The notes: generated from the sequence alone by a model not told the origin. Positions 52,396 to 61,647 are shown, numbered from the stretch's first letter. The stretch: 64,000 bases of DNA from an uncultured Clostridium sp. (GCA_900543325.1 UQQU01000001.1:32648-96647), one strand, 5' to 3'. Program-made: numbers and translations.

Positions 52396-53313
52396 TTATC
52401 CTTCTAGTTTGATTCTTGGATCTACTACCACATAAATTAAATCAACTAATAAGTTACAAATTACTATAAATGTACAGTAGAATGCTAAGACTCCTAATAA
52501 TGCAGTATAATCTCTATTTGTTATTGTTAATGTAAATTCATTACCAAGCCCTGCTATTGCAAATATTTTTTCAACAACGAAGGAACCTGTAAGTACCCCA
52601 GCTGTTAAAGGCCCTAAATATGTTACAACAGGAATTAATGAATTTCTTAATGCATGTTTAAATATTACTGTTCCACCACTTAACCCCTTAGCCTTTGCTG
52701 TTCTTATATAGTCTGATTTTAAAACATCAATTAACTTATTTCTTGTTAATCTTGTTATAAATGCCATTGAACTTCCTGATAATGCTATCACAGGCATTAT
52801 ATAATTTGAAGGTTTGCTAAGACCAGTTGCTCCTAGTACACCTAATTTTACTGTAAATATAAATATTAATAAGGATCCTATTACAAAACTTGGGATAGTA
52901 ATACCAAGTGTGGCTATTATCATACATATCCTATCAGGCCACTTATTTGCATTTAATGCAGCAACTACTCCTAATAAAATACCAACTACTACAGAAGCTA
53001 TAATTGCAACTGCTCCAACTTGTGCTGATTTTGGGAATCCATTCTTTATAGTGTCTACAACTTGTCTACCTTTATATTTCATAGATTGTCCAAAATCACC
53101 TTTTAATAAACCTTTCATATAGATAACATATTGTTCTCCTACGGGTTTATCTAGCCCATACTTTTCATTTAATACTTCTTTCATCTCAGCAGTAATTTTT
53201 TCTCCTTCAAAAGGTCCTCCTGGCATTATTCTTACAAGAAAGAACACAATTGTAATAACTGCCCAAATTGTAACTATACTAGTTAAAATTCTTTTTCCAA
53301 TATACTTTAGCAT
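52396..53313 (-). CDS. oppB: Oligopeptide ABC transporter permease OppB
   Basis: A 305-residue permease with six membrane helices, the N-terminal ITIVFFLVRIMPGGPFEG typical of OppB/DppB, and the EAA loop DYIRTAKAKGLSGGTVIFKHALRN. First gene of oppBCDFA. The preceding 400 bases contain candidate control sites. Confidence 0.95.
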   Translation of the reverse strand: MLKYIGKRILTSIVTIWAVITIVFFLVRIMPGGPFEGEKITAEMKEVLNEKYGLDKPVGEQYVIYMKGLLKGDFGQSMKYKGRQVVDTIKNGFPKSAQVGAVAIIASVVVGILLGVVAALNANKWPDRICMIIATLGITIPSFVIGSLLIFIFTVKLGVLGATGLSKPSNYIMPVIALSGSSMAFITRLTRNKLIDVLKSDYIRTAKAKGLSGGTVIFKHALRNSLIPVVTYLGPLTAGVLTGSFVVEKIFAIAGLGNEFTLTITNRDYTALLGVLAFYCTFIVICNLLVDLIYVVVDPRIKLEG

Positions 53314-53660
53314 TTGTGTATAACCCCCATCTCATTTTTAAAATCTAAATTTTAATAAATTTATATTAATTATAATACATTTATTATTTTTGTCAAAATA
53401 CATCGTTAATATTAAACAATTTTTCTTAATACTTTATTAATTATTTATACATATTTTTTTCAATATGTTAATGCAATAATATTTTTTAAGATAACGTTTA
53501 CATTTACTTATTTAGCCATTTTATCCGCTTAAAGGTATAATTAATTTCCAATTCTAAAATACAAATTCTCTTAAGAATTTGTTAAATAAATATTTTTATC
53601 ATCAATGTTTTAAACGGACATTTTTAACATTTTGTATTATCCTTCACGGACATTTTTTGG
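53314..53660. promoter_or_regulatory. Gene-free control region upstream of oppB
   Basis: No gene is seen here. The AT-rich DNA has an 18-base inverted repeat AAATTCTCTTAAGAATTT at 53563-53580 and two direct copies of ACGGACATTTTT starting near 53614 and 53646. The opp promoter must lie within it; a CodY-like operator is possible, but the palindrome is not a clean match to the CodY consensus. Confidence 0.4.
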
Positions 53661-53705
53661 TAAAAAAAGAAATATATATTATTACAACTTAATAATATAT
53701 ATTTC
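53661..53705 (-). terminator. Terminator after the aminotransferase gene
   Basis: Perfect 15-bp stem GAAATATATATTATT / AATAATATATATTTC, seven-base loop, long U-run on the minus strand. Confidence 0.9.
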
Positions 53706-53716
53706 AAGTTATTTTT

Positions 53717-54850
53717 TTAAAGTTTTGCTATAAATTTTTCTATTCTTTTTAATCCCTCTATCAACTCATCATCTGAATAGCAATATGATAATCTTAAATA
53801 GCCTTCTCCACCTACACCAAATGCAGTTCCTGGTACACAAGCAACTTTTTCTTCATGTAGTAATCTCAAAGCAAACTCTTCTGAAGGAATATTAAATTTT
53901 TTTATTGATGGGAATACATAAAATGCTCCTTGTGGTATAACAACATCTAGCCCCATATCTTTAAGTTTACTTACAACAAAATTCTTTCTTTTATTAAAGA
54001 CTTCCTTCATATAACTTACATCTTGCAATCCATATTTTAATCCATTATAAACAGCCCACTGACAAATAGATGGAGCACAAGATACATTATATTGATGAAT
54101 CTTTATAATTTCATTCATTAACTTCTCACAACATGCATAATATCCAACTCTTAATCCAGTCATTGAAAACATTTTTGAAAATCCACCTACATAAATTATC
54201 TTATCTTTAATTTCATTGCATTGAGCAACACTATGATACTCATCATAACATAAAGATTCATATATCTCATCTGTAATAACAATTACATCATTTTCTTTAA
54301 TTAAGTGTACTAACTTATTTTTTTCTTCTTTCGATAATATTGCACCAGTAGGATTACTTGGTAAAGATAATACTAAATACTTTATATTCATATCTTTTAT
54401 TTTATTCTTTATATCTTCTATATCAATTTTAAATTCATTATCTAATGAATAATTTACAACAGTTCCACCTAATATTGTAACTATACTCTCATATGCTGGA
54501 TATGCTGGTGTTGGAATTAAAACTTTATCGCCTTTATTTAATAAGGCTGTAAATATATTAAATAAAGCTTCACTACCACCAACAGTAATGCAAATTTCAT
54601 CGGCCTTATAAGAAATATCTTTCTTTAAAAGATATTTACTTATTTCTTCTCTTAATTCAACTATTCCTAAATTACTTGTATATGTAGTCTTATTTTCATT
54701 TATTGCTTTTATTAACCCTTCTTCAATAGATACTGGCAACTTAAAATCTGGTTGTCCTAATGTTAATGAAATTGCTCCATCTACCTTTTGTACTTCATTA
54801 TAAAATTTTCTAATTCCTGATATTTTAACATTACTTAAATTTTCATTCAT
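53717..54850 (-). CDS. patA: PLP-dependent aminotransferase, probable N-acetyl-LL-diaminopimelate aminotransferase
   Basis: A 377-residue fold-type I aminotransferase with SLTLGQPDFKLP at the N-terminus, the PLP-contact SLPSNPTGAILS, ITDEIYESLCY and the Schiff-base lysine in GGFSKMFSMTGLRVGY (about residue 227). General class I/II enzymes are hard to assign, but the gene is divergent from dapH, whose product is one step upstream in the acetyl branch of lysine synthesis. That supports the PatA-type role; another amino acid substrate is possible. Confidence 0.78.
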   Translation of the reverse strand: MNENLSNVKISGIRKFYNEVQKVDGAISLTLGQPDFKLPVSIEEGLIKAINENKTTYTSNLGIVELREEISKYLLKKDISYKADEICITVGGSEALFNIFTALLNKGDKVLIPTPAYPAYESIVTILGGTVVNYSLDNEFKIDIEDIKNKIKDMNIKYLVLSLPSNPTGAILSKEEKNKLVHLIKENDVIVITDEIYESLCYDEYHSVAQCNEIKDKIIYVGGFSKMFSMTGLRVGYYACCEKLMNEIIKIHQYNVSCAPSICQWAVYNGLKYGLQDVSYMKEVFNKRKNFVVSKLKDMGLDVVIPQGAFYVFPSIKKFNIPSEEFALRLLHEEKVACVPGTAFGVGGEGYLRLSYCYSDDELIEGLKRIEKFIAKL

Positions 54851-55032
54851 ATTTATTGCCCCTTTATTTTATTATTAAATCTCAATTAACCCTGAAATAA
54901 TTTTATAGCAAATGTATTATGCAGTAAAGTTTTTTCTACTATTTTACTATTGTCTCTTTAAAATACCTAATAATTCTATTATAATATAAATGCTTAAATA
55001 AAAATTGGGGCAAATGAAGAAAGGATGATTTT

Positions 55033-55743
55033 ATGAATTATAATTTAACTGATCCATATGAAATCGCAAGATTTATTAAAGAATCAAAGAAAACAACTCC
55101 AGTAAAAGTTTATGTTAATGGAGACCTAAGTGATGCTTCACTAAATAATATTGAACATTATGGAGACAATAATTTTTACATATTATTTGGAGAAAGTGAT
55201 GTAATTACTGAAATAATATTAGAAAATAAGCACAAAATAAATTCTTTCAGAGTTGAAAATGATAGAAGAAACTCTGCTATACCAATGCTAGATCTTTTAT
55301 CAATAGATGCAAGAATAGAACCAGGTGCAATAATTAGAGATAGAGTTTCTATCGGTAAAAATGCTGTAATCATGATGGGGGCTGTAATAAATATCGGTGC
55401 TGAAATTGGTGAAGGTACTATGGTAGACATGAATGCTGTAATTGGAGCTAGAGGACAATTAGGTAAAAGAGTTCACTTAGGAGCTGGTGCTGTTGTTGCT
55501 GGTGTTTTAGAACCACCTAGCAAGGAACCTTGCCAAATCGGAGACGATGCTATGATAGGCGCTAATGCTGTTATCTTAGAAGGTGTAAAAATAGGTGCTG
55601 GTGCTGTTGTTGCTGCTGGTTCTGTTGTTACTGAAGATGTTCCTGCTGGTGTTGTTGTTGCTGGTTCGCCTGCAAGAATAATTAAAAACGTTGATGATAA
55701 AACAAAAGATAAAACTCAAATCTTAGATGATTTAAGAAAATAA
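55033..55743 (+). CDS. dapH: Tetrahydrodipicolinate N-acetyltransferase
   Basis: A 236-residue acyltransferase. An N-terminal alpha/beta domain (DPYEIARFIKESKKTTPVKVYV) precedes a left-handed beta helix of hexapeptide repeats (about 90-215: IEPGAIIRDRV, GKNAVIMMGAVINIGA, GEGTMVDMNAVIGARGQLG). It is the DapH/DapD acetyl type typical of Firmicutes, acetylating tetrahydrodipicolinate. No lysine riboswitch is seen before this gene, unlike the asd operon. ATG follows AGAAAGGATG. Confidence 0.94.
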   Translation: MNYNLTDPYEIARFIKESKKTTPVKVYVNGDLSDASLNNIEHYGDNNFYILFGESDVITEIILENKHKINSFRVENDRRNSAIPMLDLLSIDARIEPGAIIRDRVSIGKNAVIMMGAVINIGAEIGEGTMVDMNAVIGARGQLGKRVHLGAGAVVAGVLEPPSKEPCQIGDDAMIGANAVILEGVKIGAGAVVAAGSVVTEDVPAGVVVAGSPARIIKNVDDKTKDKTQILDDLRK

Positions 55744-55772
55744 AAAAAACTCCCAATTGGGAGTTTTTTTTT
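55742..55772. terminator. Bidirectional terminator between dapH and the SSB-like gene
   Basis: Stem of 13 bp (AAAAAAAACTCCC / GGGAGTTTTTTTT) around AATT, T-runs on both strands; it overlaps the dapH stop codon. Confidence 0.9.
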
Positions 55773-55773
55773 A

Positions 55774-56442
55774 CTATACTGCACCTTCTTGGTGGTTAGT
55801 ATTAGTATTGTGTGCAGTTTCTTCTGCAGACACCTTTTCCATTTTAGAAATTGACACTTCATAAGCAACCTTTTTAACTACTTCAGTCTCGCTTATCTTT
55901 TTTTGGTATTCTCTACTTTGTAATCTTCCCCATACCCTAATATTGTCGCCGACTTCTAATGTTTGACAAAATCTTGAATTTCTTCCCCACGCAATTGTTG
56001 GAATATAATCTGACTTATTGTAAGCTCTATTTACAGCTAATAATACATCTGCAATTTCTCTTCCAAATGGTGTTTTTCTATATACTGGTTCCTTACATAT
56101 ATAACCATCTAAGAATATTTCATTTGGGTTCTTGCTTTTTTCTATGCATGGTTCTATGTTTCTAGCAAAAACTGTTAATATTAACTTATTTGCTCCATCT
56201 ACAAATTTATTATAAGATCTTAATTGACCTAATACTACTATTTCTTTACCTATAGATAAATCCATATTACTAATAAGTCTTTCGGATACCGTAATGTTTA
56301 ATAAATCTACAGAATCACTTAATCTTGTTACCTCCATTAGGAAAGTATAAAAACCTTCCCCATACATTTCATGACTAAACTCCATACCACTTACAATTTT
56401 TCCTTCAAGATAAATCTTGTTATTTAACATCAAATTGTCCAT
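55774..56442 (-). CDS. SSB-like protein with two OB-fold domains
   Basis: A 222-residue protein with two successive single-strand-binding-type OB folds: residues ~8-100 (NKIYLEGKIVSG ... ITVSERLISNMDLSIGKEIVVLGQLR) and ~105-200 (NEIFLDGYICKEPVYRKTPFGREIADVLLAVNR ... IRVWGRLQSREY). The second half looks most like bacterial Ssb, although an Ssb normally has one OB fold and an acidic DDDIPF-type tail; here the tail is HNTNTNHQEGAV. It is likely an accessory rather than the main Ssb. It stands alone. Confidence 0.75.
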   Translation of the reverse strand: MDNLMLNNKIYLEGKIVSGMEFSHEMYGEGFYTFLMEVTRLSDSVDLLNITVSERLISNMDLSIGKEIVVLGQLRSYNKFVDGANKLILTVFARNIEPCIEKSKNPNEIFLDGYICKEPVYRKTPFGREIADVLLAVNRAYNKSDYIPTIAWGRNSRFCQTLEVGDNIRVWGRLQSREYQKKISETEVVKKVAYEVSISKMEKVSAEETAHNTNTNHQEGAV

Positions 56443-56558
56443 CTTTACCCCTCTCTCCCTTAGTAATTAATAAAATTCTTATTGCTGTTATAAAAATATC
56501 AAGGATTTATTTCCATTATAATACAAAAACCTCATAACTTTCAATATTTTTCTAATAT

Positions 56559-57317
56559 TTATTTTTTTATTTGTTCACCTTTTTCATTTATATAGTAATT
56601 ATCATCATAAATAAGTTCACTTACAGTAACAAATTCATATCCTTCCTTAGTTAATTGAGTGATAATTTTACTTAAATTTTCTGGTGTATATTTTGCATTA
56701 TTATGAAAAAGAACTATTGATCCTTCTTTAATATTTTTCATTACTCTATTATATTCAACTTCCGCACCTGACTCTTTATAATCTATTGAATCAACATCCC
56801 ATTGAATACATTCATAACCTAAACTTCTAACATACTTTAAAGCATCTTCATTATAATCTCCACTTGGAAACCTAAATACTTTAATTTTGATACCTGTTGC
56901 AGCATAAATAATATCTTCTGTCTTTTTTATTTCATCAGCCATTCTTTCATGGCTGATTTTAGTAAAACTTGGATGGATATAACTATGATTTCCCATTTCA
57001 TGTCCACCTTCATTTATTTTCATAAGTTTTTCCCTATTTTCATCTGAATAATTTACCCATCCACCCATAATAAAAAAAGTACCTTTTGCATTATTTTCAT
57101 TTAATACATCTAATATATCGTATATGTATTCATTCTCTGCCCAATTTATATCAAAAGTTAATGCCACTTTTTTCTCTTCAGTTAAAACTCTATATATGGG
57201 CAGCTCCTTAGCTTCACTAGCTACAGTATTTTTGATTTTACCAGTATAAACTATAGATACAATAATCACCATAAATATTATAAAAATATTGATATTGATT
57301 TTTTTGCTAATTTTCAT
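56559..57317 (-). CDS. Polysaccharide deacetylase, PdaB-like
   Basis: A 252-residue NodB-domain protein with an N-terminal membrane anchor (about 8-27). Motifs: KKVALTFDINWAENE (catalytic Asp region), GNHSYIHPS (metal-binding His pair) and FRFPSGDYNE. The final IVLFHNN is usually a leucine-histidine motif. The arrangement matches sporulation-linked PdaB proteins that modify spore cortex peptidoglycan; other peptidoglycan or chitin-type deacetylases are alternatives. The gene is divergent from the DUF4364 gene. Confidence 0.85.
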   Translation of the reverse strand: MKISKKININIFIIFMVIIVSIVYTGKIKNTVASEAKELPIYRVLTEEKKVALTFDINWAENEYIYDILDVLNENNAKGTFFIMGGWVNYSDENREKLMKINEGGHEMGNHSYIHPSFTKISHERMADEIKKTEDIIYAATGIKIKVFRFPSGDYNEDALKYVRSLGYECIQWDVDSIDYKESGAEVEYNRVMKNIKEGSIVLFHNNAKYTPENLSKIITQLTKEGYEFVTVSELIYDDNYYINEKGEQIKK

Positions 57318-57442
57318 TGCTTTACTCCTAAACTTAATTTTTATTAATTTATATTCTTAATTTATAATATTATGACTACAATATTCCATCTAACAAATTT
57401 TATGTTATAATTAAATAGACACTTTCATATTGGAGGTTTAAT

Positions 57443-57976
57443 ATGTACGAAAATTCAGCTGAACTAGCAGAAAATAAACTTTTAGTACTATACGTTATAA
57501 AATCCTTAAGACAACCTATTTCTAAAACACAACTTACTGAAATAATTCTTGAAAATAATTTTATTAATTATTTTACTCTTCAACAATATATTAGTGAATT
57601 AGAAACTGCTGAATTTGTTGAATATATTGAAAAGAATAATAAAAAATTAATAACTATAACTACTAAAGGAGAAAATGTTCTTTCAATATTCAATGATAGA
57701 ATTTCTCCAATAAAAAGAGATATAATCGACAATTATATCTCTAAAACAATAGACAATATAAAAAAAGAATTAACTATTCATAGTGATTACACTATAGAAA
57801 AGAACAACTCTTTTATTGTTAATTTAAAGGCTCTTGAGGATGAAACACTACTTATAGATCTAAAAATTTCTGTTCCAACTAAAAAGCAAGCAACATCACT
57901 TTGCAATAGATGGAAAGAAAATCCTTCAGATATTTATACTAAAATAGTTCAAGTACTTTTTTCTGATGAAAACTAA
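57443..57976 (+). CDS. DUF4364 protein (winged-helix-like)
   Basis: A 177-residue protein. Residues ~10-80 form a winged-helix (LLVLYVIKSLRQPISKTQLTEIIL ... TLQQYISELETAEFVEYIE), and the C-terminal part has DETLLIDLKISVPTKKQA. I recognise it as DUF4364, a family of unknown function common in Clostridia, probably a DNA-binding regulator. ATG follows TGGAGG. Its last four bases overlap the end of the convergent beta-propeller gene. Confidence 0.8.
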   Translation: MYENSAELAENKLLVLYVIKSLRQPISKTQLTEIILENNFINYFTLQQYISELETAEFVEYIEKNNKKLITITTKGENVLSIFNDRISPIKRDIIDNYISKTIDNIKKELTIHSDYTIEKNNSFIVNLKALEDETLLIDLKISVPTKKQATSLCNRWKENPSDIYTKIVQVLFSDEN

Positions 57977-58848
57977 AATAAAATCATAGCATTGGGTTCC
58001 GACTCGATTGCTATGATTTTTTTTATTTTCTCATCCTCAACAACAATCAATCTTCCCTTCAAATAATCGCCTATATAAATTTTATTATCTTTTTTTAATA
58101 TACCTTTTGGCATTCCACCTATATATATAGTTTTAATTAATTTAAATGATCTTTTATCTATTATACTTATGCTACCTTCAGTAAAATTTGACACATAAAT
58201 ATTTTCATTATCTTCATACATATCAATAGGCGATGTACCTACTTCAATTCTTGCTATTCTATCAAAAGTTTCTATAGAAAATATATCTAAGTAACCATTA
58301 TCATCACTACCTAAATAACTTTCACATACATATATATTCTTTTTATCATTTGATATTTTTACTTTTGTAGGATATTCTGGAGTTAAGAGGGTTTTAACAA
58401 TTTGATAATCATCTAAGTTTATAATTTTAGTGCAATTTTCTTCTAAATTTGATACAAATAATAAATTTTTCTTATCACAATAATCAATACTATGAGGCCA
58501 ATTACCTGTATTAAGCTCCCATAACACTCTATTTTGATTTAAATCATAAGCAACTATAGCATTTGATTCTCCACAAATTGTATAAACTTTATCCCTCACT
58601 TTAACTAAATCATTGGGTTTAGGTCCAATTTTAATATTTCTTACTTCTTCAAAATTATCTCCTGAAAAAATAGATATAGAGTCACTATAATTATTTGCAG
58701 TTATAATCTCATCGTCATATTTTCTTATTCCATGAGGCCCAACTGGTTTTTCAGATAACTTAAATAGTATTTTTTTTACCTGAAATGTATCTAAATCAAT
58801 TTTAGAAAGTGAATCTGCACCTGTATTGCATAAAACAATAGAACTCAT
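57973..58848 (-). CDS. Beta-propeller (YncE/YVTN-like) protein
   Basis: A 291-residue protein of about seven ~40-residue repeats, each with a pattern like D-x-V-YVSNxxxGSISIIDxxTFKLIKTI (for example NENIYVSNFTEGSISIID). There is no signal peptide, so it is cytoplasmic. YVTN propellers act as scaffolds or enzymes; the role here is unknown. Its 3' end overlaps the DUF4364 gene by four bases and carries that gene's terminator hairpin within its coding sequence. Confidence 0.78.
   Translation of the reverse strand: MSSIVLCNTGADSLSKIDLDTFQVKKILFKLSEKPVGPHGIRKYDDEIITANNYSDSISIFSGDNFEEVRNIKIGPKPNDLVKVRDKVYTICGESNAIVAYDLNQNRVLWELNTGNWPHSIDYCDKKNLLFVSNLEENCTKIINLDDYQIVKTLLTPEYPTKVKISNDKKNIYVCESYLGSDDNGYLDIFSIETFDRIARIEVGTSPIDMYEDNENIYVSNFTEGSISIIDKRSFKLIKTIYIGGMPKGILKKDNKIYIGDYLKGRLIVVEDEKIKKIIAIESEPNAMILF
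57980..58025 (+). terminator. Terminator of the DUF4364 gene, inside the opposing gene's coding end
   Basis: Stem AAAATCATAGCA / TGCTATGATTTT with 17-base loop and an eight-T run on the plus strand. It lies within codons 275-289 of the beta-propeller gene. Confidence 0.75.
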
Positions 58849-59004
58849 TAACTACACCCCCCTTAAAACTTCTATGTATTTTAATATATGCAGATTGCAA
58901 TAAGTTGGCTACTACCACATTATTTCTTATTTTTCTTTATTTTTCTACAAACTCAATATATAATTAGAAAGTAAATCATTACTTATATATTAGGAGGAGT
59001 ACAA

Positions 59005-59256
59005 ATGTTTGTTTATAAAACATCTGGAGTATGTTCTACAGAGATACATGTAGAAGTTAAAGATAACGTTATTGAAAATGTTGAATTCGTAAGAGGATGT
59101 CCTGGTAATTTATTCGGTATTTCACTTCTTGTAAAAGGTATGAATATTGACGAAGCAATTCAAAAATTACAAGGCATTGATTGCAGAGGAAAGGGAACTT
59201 CTTGCCCTGATCAATTATCAAAAGCTTTAATAGAATATAAAAACACTAATAATTAA
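59005..59256 (+). CDS. TSCPD-domain protein (TIGR03905-like)
   Basis: An 83-residue protein built on the C-terminal TSCPD domain also found in some B12-dependent ribonucleotide reductases. It ends GIDCRGKGTSCPDQLSKALIEYK and contains FVRGCPGNLFGISLLVKGM. The cysteines (about 10, 33, 56 and 63) could bind metal. Function unknown. AGGAGG precedes the ATG. A terminator shared with deoD follows. Confidence 0.88.
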   Translation: MFVYKTSGVCSTEIHVEVKDNVIENVEFVRGCPGNLFGISLLVKGMNIDEAIQKLQGIDCRGKGTSCPDQLSKALIEYKNTNN

Positions 59257-59269
59257 TATTATTGCTTAT

Positions 59270-59302
59270 AAAAAATGACAAGCTTTTGCTTGTCATTTTT
59301 TA
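59270..59302. terminator. Bidirectional terminator between the TSCPD gene and deoD
   Basis: Perfect 13-bp stem AAAAATGACAAGC / GCTTGTCATTTTT, four-base loop. Confidence 0.9.
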
Positions 59303-59303
59303 T

Positions 59304-60014
59304 CTATTTAATTAATTCTAATGCAATTTCCATCATATCTGTAAAAGTATTTTGTCTTTCCTCTGGTGACGTTTCTTCACCTTTAAAAATATGATCTGAT
59401 ATTGTTAATATAGATAATGCTTCAACACCATTTTTCGCTGCTAATGTATATAATTCTGCAGTTTCCATTTCTACTGCTAAAACTCCATAATCAGCCCAAG
59501 TTTTTAATGAAAAATGATTTGTATCATCATAGAATAAATCACTTGATAATACATTTCCTACCTTAACATTAGCTCCTTTTGATTTTGCTATATTATATGC
59601 ATTATATAATAAATCGAAATTTGCAGTTGGTGCATAATCAAGACCATTAAATCTTCTCTTATTAATTCCTGAATTAGTTGAAGCACTTTGAGCAAGAACT
59701 ATATCCCTAACATTAACATCATCACTACAAGAACCTGCTGAACCTATTCTTATAAGTCTTTTAGCTCCATAAAATTGAATTAATTCATTTACATAAATTG
59801 AGTGTGAAGGTAATCCCATTCCAGTTCCTTGTATAGAAACTCTTTTTCCTTTATATGTTCCAGTATATCCGTACATACCTCTAACTTCATTATAACAAAC
59901 AGCATCTTCTAAAAAGTTTTCTGCTATAAATTTAGCTCTTAATGGATCTCCTGGTAATAATACTGTTTCTGCTATAGCCCCTTCTGGCGCCATAATATGT
60001 AAATGTTTTGACAT
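59304..60014 (-). CDS. deoD: Purine-nucleoside phosphorylase (DeoD type)
   Basis: A 236-residue hexameric-type phosphorylase. Signature MSKHLHIMAPEGAIAETVLLPGDPLRAKFIAENFL (read as pattern), the phosphate-loop RIGSAGSCSDDV and the catalytic VEMETAELYTLA and ILTISDHI (Asp) segments are intact. It cleaves purine (deoxy)nucleosides to base plus (deoxy)ribose-1-phosphate, feeding bases to salvage or to the purine operon. The start is ATG 60014, eight bases after AGGAGG; the ATG two codons upstream is too close to it. Confidence 0.95.
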   Translation of the reverse strand: MSKHLHIMAPEGAIAETVLLPGDPLRAKFIAENFLEDAVCYNEVRGMYGYTGTYKGKRVSIQGTGMGLPSHSIYVNELIQFYGAKRLIRIGSAGSCSDDVNVRDIVLAQSASTNSGINKRRFNGLDYAPTANFDLLYNAYNIAKSKGANVKVGNVLSSDLFYDDTNHFSLKTWADYGVLAVEMETAELYTLAAKNGVEALSILTISDHIFKGEETSPEERQNTFTDMMEIALELIK

Positions 60015-60211
60015 AAACATTACCTCCTTTACTTTATTATTTATTAGTATAGTATATTCTTTAACAATAGTAAATGATTAGCTTTTAAATATATTTAAAA
60101 TTTTAGGTTATTTTTTTATTTAATCATCATTTACGAGTATTTTATTTTAGTGTATATTTTTTATAAATTTATTTATTTTCGTTTTCTATAATTATTTTTA
60201 TAGAAATTAAT

Positions 60212-60238
60212 AAAAGAGTCACATATCGTGACTCTTTT
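60212..60238. terminator. Terminator after folC
   Basis: Perfect 11-bp stem AAAAGAGTCAC / GTGACTCTTTT, five-base loop. The AT-rich ~190 bases up to deoD show nothing more than a likely deoD promoter. Confidence 0.85.
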
Positions 60239-60240
60239 AT

Positions 60241-61530
60241 TTAAAATTTATTAATTATTTTTCTCATATCTCCAATCATATATAATGATCCACTAGCTAA
60301 TATAAGGTCATTTTCATTTGCATTTTTTAATGCTTCTACATAAGCTTTTTTATAATCATCAAATGATTTACAATTTTCATTATATTTAACTATTTCATTT
60401 TTTAAATCCTCAGCTAATTCAGCTCTTATGGAATTAGGAGTAACAGCGTATACTTGTTTTGCCATAGGTGTTATTATTTTTATCATTTCATTAACATCTT
60501 TATCTGCTAAAATTCCTAAAATTAAATGTAAATTTTCATATTTAAAATATTTTTTTATATTTCTACTTAATGTTTTTATTCCTTGTATATTATGCGCTCC
60601 ATCAATAACAACATAAGGATTATTTGATAAAACCTCTAATCTTCCTTTCCAAGTAACATTCTTTATACTTTTTATAATACTTTCAATAGATATATCTACT
60701 ATTTGTCTATTATTTAAAACCTCAATGGCTTTCATTGCAACACTTAAATTAAGTATCTGATGTTCTCCTAATAGAGGAAGTAATACATCAAATTTCTCTT
60801 CATATTTCAATAATTGATATGGCTTATCCTCATTTACTACATTTACAAACTCTAATTTATCATCAAATGCAATATAAAGTTCTGAATTCATTACCATACA
60901 TTTATTCTTAATTACTTTTAAAGCTTCTTCTTCCTGTGGATATATTACTGTAGGTATATTTTTCTTAATAATTCCTGATTTTTCTCCTGCTATCTCTTCT
61001 ATAGTATTTCCTAACAAGTTAGTATGATCAAAGCTTATAGACGTTATTACTTGAAGTATTGGTGTAATAACATTAGTTGAATCTAATGTCCCACCTAAAC
61101 CTACTTCTATAACTCCAAAATCTATATTTTCTCTTTTAAAGTATAAAAGCATTAAAACAGTTATTATTTCAAATTCTGTAGGATGATTATATCCACCTTT
61201 TATTACTTTATCTACTGCATCTTTAACTTCATCCATTAATACTGCTAAAGTTTCTTTTGGAATATTATTTCTATTAATTTGAATCCTTTCTTCAAATTCC
61301 TCTATAAATGGAGAAGTATACATTCCAACCTTATATCCTGCCCCCATTAAAATTTCTGTTATCATTGAAGTTGTAGATCCTTTTCCATTTGTACCTGCAA
61401 TATGTATAAGCTTTAAATCCTTTTCTGGATTACCTAAATACTCTAATAATTTATGAGTTCTTTCTAATCCATAATTTGACCCAAAATTTCCAACCTCTGT
61501 TATGTATTTCATTGCTTCTTCGTATCTCAT
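60241..61530 (-). CDS. folC: Folylpolyglutamate synthase / dihydrofolate synthase
   Basis: A 429-residue Mur-ligase-fold enzyme. The P-loop is HIAGTNGKGSTTSM (about 43-56), EVGLGGTLDSTN follows, then TSISFDHTNLLG and the C-terminal VIDGAHNIQGIK. It adds glutamates to folates, using ATP. Start MRYEEAMKYI is typical. Monocistronic, ending at a terminator three bases later. Confidence 0.95.
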   Translation of the reverse strand: MRYEEAMKYITEVGNFGSNYGLERTHKLLEYLGNPEKDLKLIHIAGTNGKGSTTSMITEILMGAGYKVGMYTSPFIEEFEERIQINRNNIPKETLAVLMDEVKDAVDKVIKGGYNHPTEFEIITVLMLLYFKRENIDFGVIEVGLGGTLDSTNVITPILQVITSISFDHTNLLGNTIEEIAGEKSGIIKKNIPTVIYPQEEEALKVIKNKCMVMNSELYIAFDDKLEFVNVVNEDKPYQLLKYEEKFDVLLPLLGEHQILNLSVAMKAIEVLNNRQIVDISIESIIKSIKNVTWKGRLEVLSNNPYVVIDGAHNIQGIKTLSRNIKKYFKYENLHLILGILADKDVNEMIKIITPMAKQVYAVTPNSIRAELAEDLKNEIVKYNENCKSFDDYKKAYVEALKNANENDLILASGSLYMIGDMRKIINKF

Positions 61531-61607
61531 AATTTACCTCATCTTATTTCAATTTACACTACTTAATATAAATTATATTTTATAAAAATGCAAAAATATA
61601 TTATAAT

Positions 61608-61647
61608 AAAAAACGACTAATAAAACATACCTTAGTTTTATTAGTCG
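61608..61647 (-). terminator. Terminator after the DUF3892 gene
   Basis: Perfect 13-bp stem CGACTAATAAAAC / GTTTTATTAGTCG, eight-base loop, U-run on the minus strand. Confidence 0.88.

Noticed and set aside
54851..55032. Second lysine riboswitch upstream of dapH
   Set aside because: None of the L-box landmarks (AGAGGTGC, GCCGAAG, CTGGGGG) occurs, and the region is short and AT-rich.
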